A stretch of DNA of 64,000 nucleotides from positions 124,001 to 188,000 of the forward strand of contig QCLE01000001.1 in NCBI GenBank assembly GCA_003214815.1, in the 5' to 3' direction. Numbering within the stretch: position 1 is the first letter of the stretch; each line of letters opens with the position of its first letter. Positions 1-11,212 of this stretch are shown in pieces. A program made the translations under genes and the position numbers. Under the pieces are notes generated by a model. It saw nothing but the letters and a program-made list of their open reading frames with translations. It had not been told where the DNA came from and did no database searches. This DNA comes from Prochlorococcus sp. AG-412-J13 (GTDB lineage: Bacteria > Cyanobacteriota > Cyanobacteriia > PCC-6307 > Cyanobiaceae).

Positions 1-237
1 TGGAAATTCTAATAAATACCTTGAAACAGCAAATCTATATTGCCGAAGAATGATAACTTTATTATCTTTTGTGATAGGCACGGCTAATGCTGCTCCAGGA
101 TGCTTAATATATCCATATTCACCTTCATGTCCATTTGGAAGCTCAATTCTATTTATTTCGAAACTAAATTTTTTAGACTTTAACTCAGATATTTTTTCTT
201 TAAAAATGGATCTTTTTATAAGTTTTTTGTTGCCCAT
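1..237 (-). CDS. NUDIX hydrolase (ADP-ribose pyrophosphatase-like), C-terminus cut by window edge
   Basis: Minus-strand translation MGNKKLIKRSIFKEKISELKSKKFSFEINRIELPNGHEGEYGYIKHPGAALAVPITKDNKVIILRQYRFAVSRYLLEFP resembles the N-terminus of ADP-ribose pyrophosphatases; open to the window edge. Confidence 0.75.
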   Translation of the reverse strand, partial: MGNKKLIKRSIFKEKISELKSKKFSFEINRIELPNGHEGEYGYIKHPGAALAVPITKDNKVIILRQYRFAVSRYLLEFP

Positions 238-284
238 AATTTATAAATAAAATTAGCCTAACAGTTATTTTTTGGTTTTGTAAA

Positions 285-863
285 TCATTTAATAGACCAT
301 TTTGGGTCATCAAACTTTTTGATTTTTTGGCTTCTACTTAAGATTTCAGATAGTGGCGTAATAACGAAATTCCGATTCATGAATCTAGGGTGAGGTAATG
401 TTAATTCCTCGTCAACCGTATGAAAATCTTCCCACCAAAGAATATCTAAATCGAGACATCTTGATAGCCATTTCTTACCCTTTGGCGTCTTTTCTCGTCC
501 GAAAAATCTCTCTAACTTTTTTAGTTCTTTTAAAAGTAATTTCGCCTTTTTATTTGATGGTTTTGGAAAAAAATTACTTTTTATAAGCAATAGAGAATTT
601 AAATAATTTGGTTGCTCATTTTCAACTCCATGAGGTAATGTCTCATAAATTGAAGACCACAAAAAATTTGCATGAAATTTTCTTTTCTCTTCTTTTTTTT
701 TGTTGGAATGATTTCCCCACTCATTTATAATTTCTTCTATTTTTGGTTTGCAAATTAATAGTGACTCATGAGGGCTTCCGAATTTACTATCAATATTTGC
801 TCCGAGGGATATACATAGTCCATTTTTGATATTAAGATTTGATAATTCCACTACAAAAAACAA
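285..863 (-). CDS. folK: 2-amino-4-hydroxy-6-hydroxymethyldihydropteridine pyrophosphokinase
   Basis: [19 protein letters not shown] and [16 protein letters not shown] motifs of HPPK. Confidence 0.9.
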   Translation of the reverse strand: MFFVVELSNLNIKNGLCISLGANIDSKFGSPHESLLICKPKIEEIINEWGNHSNKKKEEKRKFHANFLWSSIYETLPHGVENEQPNYLNSLLLIKSNFFPKPSNKKAKLLLKELKKLERFFGREKTPKGKKWLSRCLDLDILWWEDFHTVDEELTLPHPRFMNRNFVITPLSEILSRSQKIKKFDDPKWSIK

Positions 864-899
864 AGTTATTGGATAAATTCTATATCAGGCATTTTTAAA

Positions 900-3077
900 G
901 TGATTTTGAACCCCGAGTTAAAAGAAAAAGGAGAAATAAAAGATTTAATGAAGTCTAAGGATTCTTTTAGAGCTTTCCCTTTGGCGGCAATTACAGGTCA
1001 TAGCTTATTGAAATTATCTTTGCTTTTGGCAGCAGTTGATCCTAATTTAGGAGGAGTGATTATCGCTGGCGGAAGAGGTACTGGCAAGTCAGTATTAGCA
1101 AGGGGTTTGCATACTTTACTTCCTCCTATAGAGGTATTAGATAATGAATCAATACTGGAAAAGTTAACTAAGAGAAATAGTAATACTTCATTAAGACCTA
1201 TTGGTAGGAACCTAGATCCAGATAAACCAGCGGAATGGGATATTAGTACTAATGAATTGTTAAAGGCGGCAATTGGAAGTGATTATTTGAATCAAATTCA
1301 AGAAATTCCAAAAAAAGTAAGAGAGGCCCCATTTATTCAAGTCCCTATTGGCATAACTGAAGACAGACTTGTTGGATCAATTGACGTCGCTGCCTCATTA
1401 AGTACGGGGGAACAAGTTTTTCAGCCTGGAATTTTGGCAGAGGCTCATAGGGGTGTTCTTTATGTAGACGATATAAATTTATTGGATGATGGTATTGTAA
1501 ATTTAATTCTTGAAGCTACAGGAAGAGAGAAAAATAATATTGAAAGAGATGGTTTAAGCCTTTCTCATCCTTGTAAGTCACTTTTAATAGCAACTTATAA
1601 TCCTGAAGAAGGTGCTTTAAGAGATCACGTTTTAGATCGTTTTGCTATTGTGCTTTCCGCAGATCAATCGATTGATAATGCTCAAAGAGTTGAGATTACA
1701 AAATCTGTTTTATCACACGCAGAAAATAATATTAAATTTTCAGAAAAATGGTCGGAAGAATCCGATAATTTATCTACTCAATTAATTTTGGCAAGGCAAT
1801 GGTTAAAGGATGTCAAGATAACAAAAGAGCAAATAACCTATTTAGTGAATGAAGCTCTTAGAGGAGGAGTAGAAGGGCATAGGTCAGAATTATTTGCAGT
1901 AAAAGTAGCAAAGGCTAATGCAGCTCTTCGAGGCGATGAGAATGTAAATTCTGAAGACCTAAAAGTCGCAGTAAGGTTAGTTATTCTTCCACGAGCAATG
2001 CAAATACCTCCTGACGATGATGATATTCAACCACCTCCTCCAGAGGATCAGAGCCCCCCACCCCCACCTCAATCAAACAATGAAGAGTCTGAACCTGATA
2101 CTAGTGAAAATGATAATGAGCAAGATCAAGAACAAGAAGAAGATAATTCTGATGGAGAAGAAGAATCTACTCCCGAAATACCTGAAGAATTCATATTAGA
2201 CCCTGAGGGATGTAATGTGGATCCTGATTTATTGCTCTTTTCATCAGCTAAAGCTAAGGCAGGGAATAGCGGGAGTAGATCAGTTATATTTAGTGACACT
2301 AGAGGAAGATATGTAAAACCTATTATTCCAAGAGGTAAAGTAAAAAGAATTGCTGTAGATGCTACCCTTCGAGCTGCTGCTCCTTATCAAAAATCGAGAA
2401 GATTGAGGAACCCTAATAAATCAATAGTTATTGAAGAAAATGATTTTAGGGCAAAGCTTCTTCAAAAAAAGGCGGGGGCTTTAGTGATTTTTCTAGTTGA
2501 TGCTAGTGGCTCTATGGCTTTAAATAGAATGCAAAGTGCCAAAGGAGCTGTAATAAGACTTTTAACAGAGGCATATGAGAATAGAGATGAAGTAGCTCTT
2601 ATTCCTTTTAGAGGTAATCAAGCAGAAGTTCTTTTGCCTCCAACAAGATCAATAACTGCAGCGAAAAGAAGGCTAGAAACAATGCCTTGTGGTGGAGGAT
2701 CGCCTTTAGCTCATGGACTAACACAATCAGCAAAAGTAGCAAAAAATGCTCTATCTACTGGAGATATAGGTCAAGTTATTGTTGTTGGGATTACCGATGG
2801 CAGAGGAAATGTTCCATTAGGATTATCTCTAGGACAAAATGAGGTTGAAGAAAAAGATAATTCAAATGCCAATTTAAAGCAAGAGGTTCTTGATATTGCC
2901 GCAAAATATCCCATGCTTGGGATAAAACTTTTGATAATTGATACAGAAAGAAAATTTATTGCCAGTGGATTTGGTAAAGAATTAGCAGAGGCCGCTAAAG
3001 GGAAATATGTCCAGCTGCCAAAGGCTACGGATAAAGCAATCGCAGCTATGGCTTTAAATGCTATAAATGAATTCTAA
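900..3077 (+). CDS. chlD: Magnesium chelatase subunit D (AAA+ domain, acidic/proline linker, vWA domain)
   Basis: [19 protein letters not shown], proline/acidic linker, [13 protein letters not shown] motif. Confidence 0.95.
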   Translation: MILNPELKEKGEIKDLMKSKDSFRAFPLAAITGHSLLKLSLLLAAVDPNLGGVIIAGGRGTGKSVLARGLHTLLPPIEVLDNESILEKLTKRNSNTSLRPIGRNLDPDKPAEWDISTNELLKAAIGSDYLNQIQEIPKKVREAPFIQVPIGITEDRLVGSIDVAASLSTGEQVFQPGILAEAHRGVLYVDDINLLDDGIVNLILEATGREKNNIERDGLSLSHPCKSLLIATYNPEEGALRDHVLDRFAIVLSADQSIDNAQRVEITKSVLSHAENNIKFSEKWSEESDNLSTQLILARQWLKDVKITKEQITYLVNEALRGGVEGHRSELFAVKVAKANAALRGDENVNSEDLKVAVRLVILPRAMQIPPDDDDIQPPPPEDQSPPPPPQSNNEESEPDTSENDNEQDQEQEEDNSDGEEESTPEIPEEFILDPEGCNVDPDLLLFSSAKAKAGNSGSRSVIFSDTRGRYVKPIIPRGKVKRIAVDATLRAAAPYQKSRRLRNPNKSIVIEENDFRAKLLQKKAGALVIFLVDASGSMALNRMQSAKGAVIRLLTEAYENRDEVALIPFRGNQAEVLLPPTRSITAAKRRLETMPCGGGSPLAHGLTQSAKVAKNALSTGDIGQVIVVGITDGRGNVPLGLSLGQNEVEEKDNSNANLKQEVLDIAAKYPMLGIKLLIIDTERKFIASGFGKELAEAAKGKYVQLPKATDKAIAAMALNAINEF

Positions 3078-3083
3078 AATTTC

Positions 3084-3929
3084 TTATGGATAAATTTCGT
3101 TGAGGAATTTTGAAAGTCCAATAGTTAAATCTCTTATAGATTTAGTTAATTCTTTATCTTGAGTTAATTTTTCAAAATCATCACTCATATTATCTATTTT
3201 GTTTGAAATAGACTTAGCAGCATTAATTGTCAACTTAATGTCATTCAGGGTTTCTTTGTCATCGATAGTAGACAAAATGTTATTTAAATGATTAGCAGCA
3301 ATTGTAATTTCTTTTATTAGAGGTTCAACTCTTTGTATTTCTTTTTTCGATAAATAAATTAATTCATCAAGATTTTCTTGAGTTCTATCAAATGTGTCAA
3401 TTGATTTGAGGATGTTCTCAATTAAGTTTTCTTGATTTGTTTCTTTTAAAAGTTGACTTATTCTATTAGTTATATTTGAGAGACTTGATAGTTGTTTACC
3501 TGTGATAGTGTCTCCCTGACAAATAATTAATTTGGTATCGCATTTTTCGGATATAGGTTTTGCAATGTTTTTAGGAATTGTCTTTTCACTAGTTTCTAAA
3601 GCAACTTGCACATCTCCTCCTAGGAAAGAATTTGTAACTACTCTCGCAAATGCTGGCCTTGGAAGAATAATTTCAGGATTACTTAAAACTATTTTTGCTT
3701 TAATTGATTCATTCGTAAACAAGATATCTTCTATCGAGCCTACTAAAATTCCTCTATAAGTAACTGGAGATTTTTTTGATAAACCGCTTGCGTTATTGAA
3801 TTCAGCAAAGAGGTACCAATTTTTTGAAGATAATCTTACTCCCCTTAGCCAAAAAGAAAAAAATGTGAATAATAATATTCCTCCTAATAAGGAAAAACCA
3901 ACTATTGAATCTCTTATGCTTCTACGCAT
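3084..3929 (-). CDS. MlaD/MCE-domain ABC transporter substrate-binding protein (Ycf22-like)
   Basis: N-terminal TM plus MCE domain (FNNASGLSKKSPVTYRGILVGSIEDI), adjacent to the ATPase gene. Confidence 0.8.
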   Translation of the reverse strand: MRRSIRDSIVGFSLLGGILLFTFFSFWLRGVRLSSKNWYLFAEFNNASGLSKKSPVTYRGILVGSIEDILFTNESIKAKIVLSNPEIILPRPAFARVVTNSFLGGDVQVALETSEKTIPKNIAKPISEKCDTKLIICQGDTITGKQLSSLSNITNRISQLLKETNQENLIENILKSIDTFDRTQENLDELIYLSKKEIQRVEPLIKEITIAANHLNNILSTIDDKETLNDIKLTINAAKSISNKIDNMSDDFEKLTQDKELTKSIRDLTIGLSKFLNEIYP

Positions 3930-3934
3930 AATTT

Positions 3935-4720
3935 CTAAATGTCTTTGGGTTGCATTGGACCATCAAGTTTTCCATGCCTAAATTGAAATACATAGGGATC
4001 ATTACTCTCTTTAAATTCATTAATAGAACCTGCCCATCTAAATTTGCCCCCATAAAGCATTAAAACTTTATCTGAAGTCCTTTCTATAGTACTAAGAACA
4101 TGGCTAACCACAATAGATGATCCGCTAGCTTTATCATTTGTTTTATTAATTAAATCTTCAATTCTTGATGAGGCAATTGGATCAAGGCCGGCAGTTGGTT
4201 CATCAAAAAGTAATAGGGGTTTAGACTTTGCATTAAGAGTTTGATCAGTAATTAATGCTCTAGCAAAACTTACTCTTTTTTGCATGCCTCCGCTTAATTC
4301 ATTTGGAAGTTTATTCTCAACATTAAATAATCCTACCTCAGCTAGGCATTCAGATACTATTTCATGAATCAACTTTTTAGATAGGTTTTTATTTCTCTTA
4401 AGGAGAAAACCTACATTTTCTTCTATAGTTAAAGATCCTAATAAAGCCGGGTTCTGAAAAACTAGTCTTACATCAGGAGGATTATTTTGATCTAATCTCA
4501 AATATGTTTGCTTCTCACCAAATATTCTTAATTCTCCTTGGGTAGGTAAAATTAGTCCTGCTAATATCTTTAATATGGTTGATTTACCAGAACCTGAGGG
4601 GCCAACAATAGCTAATTTCTCGCCATCATTAAGTTCAAAATTTATTTGATTAAGTACATTAACTCCCCCCCAGCTTATTGAGAGGTTTTTTGTTTCAACT
4701 GCATGCTTTGATTTTTTCAA
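3935..4720 (-). CDS. ABC transporter ATP-binding protein (MlaF-like)
   Basis: Walker A GPSGSGKST, signature LSGGMQKRV, Walker B LLLFDEPTAGLDP. Confidence 0.9.
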   Translation of the reverse strand: MKKSKHAVETKNLSISWGGVNVLNQINFELNDGEKLAIVGPSGSGKSTILKILAGLILPTQGELRIFGEKQTYLRLDQNNPPDVRLVFQNPALLGSLTIEENVGFLLKRNKNLSKKLIHEIVSECLAEVGLFNVENKLPNELSGGMQKRVSFARALITDQTLNAKSKPLLLFDEPTAGLDPIASSRIEDLINKTNDKASGSSIVVSHVLSTIERTSDKVLMLYGGKFRWAGSINEFKESNDPYVFQFRHGKLDGPMQPKDI

Positions 4721-4820
4721 AACTTATATAAAAAAATCTTTTATTTCATTTTGCCTATTTTTAGAAATAAAAAAAGCATGTATGAATTTGATTTATAATG
4801 ATTTTATATAGTTTTTAAAT

Positions 4821-6233
4821 TTGAGAAATAATTTAAGAGGTTATTTAATGAATAAGCTTAAAAAAAGGGTAAGAAGAAACTATAAAAATATTAAAAAGTC
4901 TAATTTTGTCTTTTTGAACAAAATCTTAAGAATTTTGAGTTGGCTTTTGCCAGGATTGTTAATAAAAAGATGGATATTTACATCTGCGATAGGATTTTTG
5001 ACTACATTATTAGGCTTGGCAATTTGGACAAATTTAAGACCGCTCTATTGGCTTATTGAAACCTTTTTTTGGGTAATGACAGGTTTAACTAGTATTTTGC
5101 CTGTCTCATTAATGGGACCATTCATTTTTGTTATTGGACTTTTATTAATAGGGATTGGACAAAATAGAAGTATCAATTCTATTCAAAAAGCGCTCGTTCC
5201 AGAAAAAAATACATTTTTAGTTGATGCATTAAGAGTTAAAAGTAAATTAAACAGAGGTCCAAATATTGTAGCAATTGGGGGAGGTACAGGCTTATCTACG
5301 TTACTGAAAGGCTTAAAAAATTACAGTAGTAATATTACTGCAATTGTGACCGTATCTGATGATGGTGGAAGTAGTGGAATTCTCAGAAAACAATTAGGTG
5401 TGCAACCTCCAGGAGATATTAGAAATTGTTTAGCAGCCTTATCAAATGAAGAGCCTACTTTAACTAGATTATTTCAGTATAGATTTTCAGGAGGAAGTGG
5501 TCTGGAAGGTCATAGTTTTGGAAATCTATTCTTGTCAGCTTTAACCACAATTACAGGCAGTTTAGAAAAAGCAGTTCAAGCCTCAAGTAAGGTTTTGGCG
5601 GTACAGGGTCAAGTTTTACCTGCAACAAGTATTGACGTTATGTTATGGGCCGAATTAGAAGATGGTGAGAAAATTTTTGGTGAAAGTAAGATCAGCAAAT
5701 CTAAAAAATTAATTTCGAGGATTGGTTACCTACCAGAAAATCCTTCAGCTCTTCCAAGTGCTCTTGAATCTATAAAAGAAGCTGATTTAATTGTGCTTGG
5801 CCCAGGGAGTCTATACACTTCTTTATTGCCTAATCTGTTAGTACCAGATATAGTAGATGCCTTATTGCAAAGTAATGCTCCCAAAATTTATATAAGTAAT
5901 TTGATGACTCAGCCAGGAGAAACAGATGGACTAAATGTTTATCAACATATCAAAGCAATAGAAAAACAAGTATTAAATTTTGGAGTTAAAACTAGAATTT
6001 TTAATTCAATCTTATCTCAGATTCAATTTGAAAAGTCTCCATTAGTAGACTATTACGAAAGTAGAGGGGCAGAGCCTGTCCAATGTAATAAAGAAAAATT
6101 ATTATCTGAAGGTTATTATGTTTTGCAAGCACCATTATATTCAAAAAGAATAACTCCAACTCTTAGACATGATCCAAAAAGACTCGCAAGAGCAGTTATG
6201 TTTATGTACCGCAAATTGAAAAAATTAAACTAA
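4821..6233 (+). CDS. YvcK/CofD-like family protein (gluconeogenesis factor-like) with N-terminal TM segments
   Basis: [54 protein letters not shown]. Confidence 0.9.
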   Translation: MRNNLRGYLMNKLKKRVRRNYKNIKKSNFVFLNKILRILSWLLPGLLIKRWIFTSAIGFLTTLLGLAIWTNLRPLYWLIETFFWVMTGLTSILPVSLMGPFIFVIGLLLIGIGQNRSINSIQKALVPEKNTFLVDALRVKSKLNRGPNIVAIGGGTGLSTLLKGLKNYSSNITAIVTVSDDGGSSGILRKQLGVQPPGDIRNCLAALSNEEPTLTRLFQYRFSGGSGLEGHSFGNLFLSALTTITGSLEKAVQASSKVLAVQGQVLPATSIDVMLWAELEDGEKIFGESKISKSKKLISRIGYLPENPSALPSALESIKEADLIVLGPGSLYTSLLPNLLVPDIVDALLQSNAPKIYISNLMTQPGETDGLNVYQHIKAIEKQVLNFGVKTRIFNSILSQIQFEKSPLVDYYESRGAEPVQCNKEKLLSEGYYVLQAPLYSKRITPTLRHDPKRLARAVMFMYRKLKKLN

Positions 6234-6760
6234 TAAGCATCTTGAAGTTCATAGAAATCTGGCTGAATATAGTCTTTTCGCAATGGCCATCCTCTCCAGT
6301 CTTCAGGCATTAAGAGTCTTTTAGGATTTGGATGATCAATAAAATTTATACCATACATGTCATATGTTTCTCTTTCTTGCCAATCGCTTCCTTTAAAGAT
6401 TTTATACAAACTAGGGATTGATAAATCAGAATCTCTTTTTAAAAAAACTTTTAATCTGACTTCTTTAATCTTTTCGATCTTTTGTAGGTCATCAACAGTT
6501 ATAAAATGATAGAAACTTACAAGATTTTTTCCTGGCCCTTCATCATAGCCTCCTTGACATTGAAGATAGTTGAAACCGAAATTTCTTAAAGCCGATACTG
6601 CTGCATATAATTTGTTAGGTTCTACAGAAATATTTTCTATTCCTAAATGATCATTAGCTAATGATTGATTTTTAATTCCATCTTTAGATAAAGCTTGACT
6701 TATCAGTCCTTCTCTTTCTATTGAAATTTCTGAGGATTTCGCTAAGTCGTCTTTCTCCAT
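6230..6760 (-). CDS. ndhJ: NAD(P)H-quinone oxidoreductase subunit J
   Basis: [38 protein letters not shown]; ndhC-K-J cluster. Confidence 0.95.
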   Translation of the reverse strand: MEKDDLAKSSEISIEREGLISQALSKDGIKNQSLANDHLGIENISVEPNKLYAAVSALRNFGFNYLQCQGGYDEGPGKNLVSFYHFITVDDLQKIEKIKEVRLKVFLKRDSDLSIPSLYKIFKGSDWQERETYDMYGINFIDHPNPKRLLMPEDWRGWPLRKDYIQPDFYELQDAY

Positions 6761-7494
6761 TAATCTTCCTCAGTTTTAATAATTTCAGTTTTTTCGGTTT
6801 TTTCAGGCAATTCAGTTATTTTTTCTTTTTTGGAGGAGGGAATGACGTTAGCTGAAGTTTTGTTTAGATATTCACCTGTATTTTCTGAGAAAACAAGATT
6901 CATTTCGTGATCAGATGTTATATATCTGTGAGTTTGCTCTGTTTTTGTACGCTCTAAAATTGATTCATTACCAACTTTTTTTCTTAATTTAACTACAGCA
7001 TCAAAAATTGCCTCTGGTCTTGGTGGACATCCAGGAAGGTATAAATCAACTGGTATCAATTTATCAACTCCTCTTACAGCTGTAGTAGAATCTGCGCTGA
7101 ACATTCCCCCTGTGATTGTGCAAGCACCCATGGCAATTACATATTTTGGTTCAGGCATTTGTTCATAAAGTCTTACCAAGGCGGGAGCCATCTTCATCGT
7201 TACTGTTCCAGCCACTATTAGTAAATCTGCTTGCCTTGGTGAGCTTCTAGGTACTAATCCAAATCTATCAAAATCAAATCTAGATCCGATTAAGGCAGCA
7301 AATTCTATAAAACAACAAGCTGTTCCGTATAAGAGGGGCCATAGACTACTTAATCTAGCCCAATTATGAAGATCGTCTAAACTTGTTAATATTATATTTT
7401 CGCTTAAATCTGTGGTGACTTGCGGTGCACCAAGAGGATTGCAAGCTCCTTCTCGTATTTCTCTTATTGATTTTGGGGATAATTGTGGATTCAA
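6760..7494 (-). CDS. ndhK: NAD(P)H-quinone oxidoreductase subunit K
   Basis: [43 protein letters not shown]. Confidence 0.97.
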   Translation of the reverse strand: MNPQLSPKSIREIREGACNPLGAPQVTTDLSENIILTSLDDLHNWARLSSLWPLLYGTACCFIEFAALIGSRFDFDRFGLVPRSSPRQADLLIVAGTVTMKMAPALVRLYEQMPEPKYVIAMGACTITGGMFSADSTTAVRGVDKLIPVDLYLPGCPPRPEAIFDAVVKLRKKVGNESILERTKTEQTHRYITSDHEMNLVFSENTGEYLNKTSANVIPSSKKEKITELPEKTEKTEIIKTEED

Positions 7495-7498
7495 TTTT

Positions 7499-7861
7499 TT
7501 AACTCCATTCTAAAGCACCTTTTCTCCATGCGTAAGCCAGAGCGATAACGAGTATTGCAATGAAAATTAATGCCTCAATAAATGCTAATAAGCCTAATCT
7601 ATTAAAGGCTACAGCCCAAGGATAAAGGAATACTGTCTCAACATCAAATATAACGAAAACTAAGGCGAACATGTAATAACGAATATTAAATTGAATCCAT
7701 GCTGCTCCTATAGGCTCCATTCCGGATTCATATGTTAGTTTTCTTTCCCCAGTTCTGCCTTTAGGTGCAACTATGAGATTAGTAACTAGAGCCAATATTG
7801 GAACAGCAGCTGCAATTAATAGAAAACCTAAAAAATATTCATAACCAGTTAATAAAAACAT
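7499..7861 (-). CDS. ndhC: NAD(P)H-quinone oxidoreductase subunit 3
   Basis: [43 protein letters not shown]. Confidence 0.97.
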   Translation of the reverse strand: MFLLTGYEYFLGFLLIAAAVPILALVTNLIVAPKGRTGERKLTYESGMEPIGAAWIQFNIRYYMFALVFVIFDVETVFLYPWAVAFNRLGLLAFIEALIFIAILVIALAYAWRKGALEWS

Positions 7862-7938
7862 CTTAAAAAATTAATTTTGAATAAAAGTCGCTTAATTAAG
7901 CAAAATCTTTTAAAGTTCTTAAAGAACAATAATAAACC

Positions 7939-8367
7939 GTGAGTGAAAACATTCAACCAGCCTCTGAGGAAAACAAAATAGTTGAAAATTTCGAGAAAGA
8001 AGAATTTTCTAAAAACTCCTTAGGAGTAAATGTTGAAAAATCTTCTATTAATTTAGAACAAAATAGATTCGAATGTAGAAGTTGTGGATACATATATGAT
8101 CCTTCTGAAGGAAATCAAAAATTAAAGATACCTAAAAATACACCTTTTTCAGAGTTGGATGGAAATACCTTCACTTGCCCTGTTTGTCGAGCTGGTAAAA
8201 ATTTTTATAAGGATATAGGTCCTAAATCTAAACCTAGTGGTTTTGAAGAAAATTTAGTTTATGGGTTTGGTTTTAATAGTTTACCTCCTGGACAAAAAAA
8301 TATATTGATTTTTGGAGGGCTGGCTTTTGCTGCTGCTATGTTTCTTTCTTTGTACTCTTTGCATTAA
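7939..8367 (+). CDS. rub: Rubredoxin with C-terminal membrane anchor
   Basis: CRSCGYIYDPSEG...CPVCRAGK, C-terminal TM helix, upstream of ycf48-psbEFLJ. Confidence 0.93.
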   Translation: MSENIQPASEENKIVENFEKEEFSKNSLGVNVEKSSINLEQNRFECRSCGYIYDPSEGNQKLKIPKNTPFSELDGNTFTCPVCRAGKNFYKDIGPKSKPSGFEENLVYGFGFNSLPPGQKNILIFGGLAFAAAMFLSLYSLH

Positions 8368-8376
8368 TATATACAA

Positions 8377-9393
8377 ATGAAAAAAATTATTACGAGTATT
8401 CCCAATCTACTTTTATCTATTCTTATTTGTTTTGTATTGAGCAGTTGTTCATCTACAGGAGTAAAGATTAGTGATAACAGCCCTTGGAAAACAATTCAGT
8501 TTGAGGACCAGGCTAATGCTTTAGATGTTGATTTTATAGATGATAAAAATGGATTTTTAGTTGGTTCTAATAGACTTATTATGGAATCTAATGATGGGGG
8601 AGAAACTTGGGAGAAAAGAAATTTAGATTTACCAAGTGAAGAGAACTTTCGTCTGCTAGATATTGACTTTAAAGGTGAAGAGGGATGGTTAATAGGTCAG
8701 CCCTCATTAGTAATGCATACGATTGATGCTGGGAAAAATTGGACTCGTTTATCTCTAGGCAACAAATTACCAGGACAACCATTTCTAATAACGACTGTTG
8801 ATGCAGGGGTTGCAGAGTTTGCTACAACTGCAGGTGCAATCTATGAAACATCAGATAGTGGTGAATCATGGAATGCAAAAGTTGTAGATGCATCTGGTTC
8901 TGGAGGTGTAAGAGATTTAAGAAGAAATAAAGAGGGAGATTATGTCAGCGTAAGTAGTCTGGGTAATTTCTTTTCTACTTTAGAAAATGATAGTGATGCA
9001 TGGATAGCTCATCAAAGAGCGAGTAGCAAAAGAGTTCAAAGTATTGGTTTCAATCCAAAAGGAAGTTTATGGATGCTTTCTAGAGGAGCAGAAATTAGAT
9101 TTAATGAAGATACGAATGACCTAGAAAAATGGTCGAAACCTATTATACCTATTCTTAATGGATACAATTATCTAGATATGGGATGGGACCCAAATGGTGA
9201 TATATGGGCTGGCGGGGGTAATGGCACTTTAATAGTAAGTAAAGATCAAGGTAAAACTTGGAATAAAGATCCTGTTGCTTCTGAATTGCCAACAAACTAC
9301 ATTAAAATAGTTTTTCTTGATAAAGAGGCTTTAAATAATCAAAAAGGATTTATACTTGGCGAGCGTGGTTATATCCTTAAATGGAATAGCTAA
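8377..9393 (+). CDS. ycf48: Photosystem II assembly factor Ycf48 (HCF136)
   Basis: Lipoprotein-like signal (SSCSST), repeated [23 protein letters not shown] motifs, classical neighbourhood. Confidence 0.95.
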   Translation: MKKIITSIPNLLLSILICFVLSSCSSTGVKISDNSPWKTIQFEDQANALDVDFIDDKNGFLVGSNRLIMESNDGGETWEKRNLDLPSEENFRLLDIDFKGEEGWLIGQPSLVMHTIDAGKNWTRLSLGNKLPGQPFLITTVDAGVAEFATTAGAIYETSDSGESWNAKVVDASGSGGVRDLRRNKEGDYVSVSSLGNFFSTLENDSDAWIAHQRASSKRVQSIGFNPKGSLWMLSRGAEIRFNEDTNDLEKWSKPIIPILNGYNYLDMGWDPNGDIWAGGGNGTLIVSKDQGKTWNKDPVASELPTNYIKIVFLDKEALNNQKGFILGERGYILKWNS

Positions 9394-9529
9394 GTTTGAA
9401 TAATTTGACTAAATAGTAAAAAAAAACTTAATTTTTTACAGATTTAGCAACTGTCTGTAACCATGCTGTTAATTTCTTCGCGAACTTATGATTTTACACT
9501 GTAAGATCATAGGGTAAACATTTGTGATT

Positions 9530-9778
9530 ATGGCCGCAGGTTCAACGGGTGAACGCCCATTCTTTGAAATAATAACCAGTATTAGGTACTGGATTATTCA
9601 TGCAGTAACATTACCAGCTATTTTTATAGCAGGCTTCTTATTTGTATATACAGGCTTAGCCTACGACGCTTTTGGAACTCCTCGTCCAGATAGTTATTTC
9701 CAATCATCTGAATCTAAAGCCCCTGTCGTAACACAAAGATATGAGGCTAAATCTCAACTAGATTTAAGAACAAAATAA
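9530..9778 (+). CDS. psbE: Cytochrome b559 alpha subunit
   Basis: [32 protein letters not shown] at 9530 preferred over GTG at 9524. Confidence 0.97.
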
Positions 9779-9780
9779 CA

Positions 9781-9927
9781 ATGACTAATTCTCAAGCTCC
9801 AATGCAGGCTGCTGAAGTCCGCGTTTATCCTATATTTACTGTTCGTTGGCTAGCAGTTCACGCTTTAGCTATACCCTCAGTATTCTTTTTGGGTTCTATT
9901 GCTGCGATGCAATTCGTAGCCCGATAA
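9781..9927 (+). CDS. psbF: Cytochrome b559 beta subunit
   Basis: Below track cutoff; [48 protein letters not shown]. Confidence 0.97.
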
Positions 9928-9937
9928 TTTAACTATC

Positions 9938-10057
9938 ATGCAAGTAAACGAAAATCCTAACAAAGTTCCAGTTGAACTTAATCGTACAAGCCTTTATTTA
10001 GGCTTATTATCAGTCTTTGTATTGGGAATTTTATTTTCCAGTTACTTTTTCAATTAA
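9938..10057 (+). CDS. psbL: Photosystem II protein L
   Basis: Below track cutoff; [39 protein letters not shown]. Confidence 0.97.
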
Positions 10058-10066
10058 ATTAAAATT

Positions 10067-10264
10067 ATGAGTAAATTAAAAGGACCTGATGGAAGAATTC
10101 CAGATAGACTTCCCGATGGCAGACCAGCAGTTGCATGGGAAAGAAGATGGACTGAAGGAACTCTTCCTCTATGGCTTGTTGCTACAGCAGGTGGACTTGC
10201 AGTTATCTTCGTTTTAGGAATCTTCTTCTATGGCTCATACCAAGGAGTTGGAGCTGGAGGCTAA
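10067..10264 (+). CDS. psbJ: Photosystem II protein J
   Basis: [35 protein letters not shown]...[13 protein letters not shown]. Confidence 0.95.
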   Translation: MSKLKGPDGRIPDRLPDGRPAVAWERRWTEGTLPLWLVATAGGLAVIFVLGIFFYGSYQGVGAGG

Positions 10265-10308
10265 CAAAATTCTTACCTAGGCCTTACAATCACTTAAATC
10301 TAACAAGT

Positions 10309-11202
10309 CTAATAAGAATCAGTAAATATCCTTAGTTTCTCTTTTGTGAAACTTGGGATATTTTCTTTTTGGGTGATCAATCCATCTTTTAATGAAAAAT
10401 GAGATTTACTTTTTGGCCTTTCTTTTTCAATTATTTTAGCTACTTCGAAGATTATTTTATTAGCCACTTCAGTATTTGATCTAAGATTATCCAAAACCAT
10501 CTCTACAGAAACTTCTTGATGAGTTTGATGCCAGCAATCATAATCAGTAACCATGGACAATGAGGAGTAAGCTATTTCAGCCTCTTTAGCTAATCTTGCT
10601 TCTGTATGGTTCGTCATCCCTATTATTGAACATCCCCAACTTCTATATAAATTAGATTCTGCTCTAGTTGAGAAAGCGGGACCTTCCATTGCTAGATAGG
10701 TACCCCCTCTATGTAATTGTCTACCGCCAGGAATATTTTTTTCTCCGATTTCACTTAATATACGTGATAAATTTGTGCAGAATGGATCTCCCATAGTTAC
10801 ATGTGCGACAGCTCCCTCGTTAAAGAATGTTGCTGGTCTATTTTTTGTCCGGTCTATAAATTGATCTGGCACCACTATATCAAGTGGCCTTATCTGTTCT
10901 TGTAATGAACCAACTGCTGATGGGGCAATAATCCATCTTACTCCTATTGATCTTAAAGCCCAAATATTAGCTTTGTAAGGGATTTCAGTAGGATTTAATC
11001 TATGTGTTCTTCCATGCCTAGGAATGAATGCTATCTCTAAATTTCCAAGACTATATACTCTTATTGAATCAGAAGGTTTACCATAGGGAGTATTGATTTC
11101 TATTTCTCTTAAGTACTCAATTTGATCCATTGAATAAAATCCACTCCCACCAATTACTCCTAATCTTGATTTTTCAATTGGTAATAAATGTTCTTTATTC
11201 AT
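10309..11202 (-). CDS. mtnP: S-methyl-5'-thioadenosine phosphorylase
   Basis: GVIGGSGFY, PRHGRTHRLNPTEIPYKANIWAL, MEGPAFSTRAES, GMTNHTEARLAKEAEI. Confidence 0.92.
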   Translation of the reverse strand: MNKEHLLPIEKSRLGVIGGSGFYSMDQIEYLREIEINTPYGKPSDSIRVYSLGNLEIAFIPRHGRTHRLNPTEIPYKANIWALRSIGVRWIIAPSAVGSLQEQIRPLDIVVPDQFIDRTKNRPATFFNEGAVAHVTMGDPFCTNLSRILSEIGEKNIPGGRQLHRGGTYLAMEGPAFSTRAESNLYRSWGCSIIGMTNHTEARLAKEAEIAYSSLSMVTDYDCWHQTHQEVSVEMVLDNLRSNTEVANKIIFEVAKIIEKERPKSKSHFSLKDGLITQKENIPSFTKEKLRIFTDSY

Positions 11203-11212
11203 TGTGATGTAA

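Noticed and set aside
398-586. Antisense ORF within folK
   Set aside because: Opposite frame to a well-supported gene, no recognisable motif
2017-2199. 60-aa ORF inside chlD
   Set aside because: Shifted frame of the chlD proline/acidic linker
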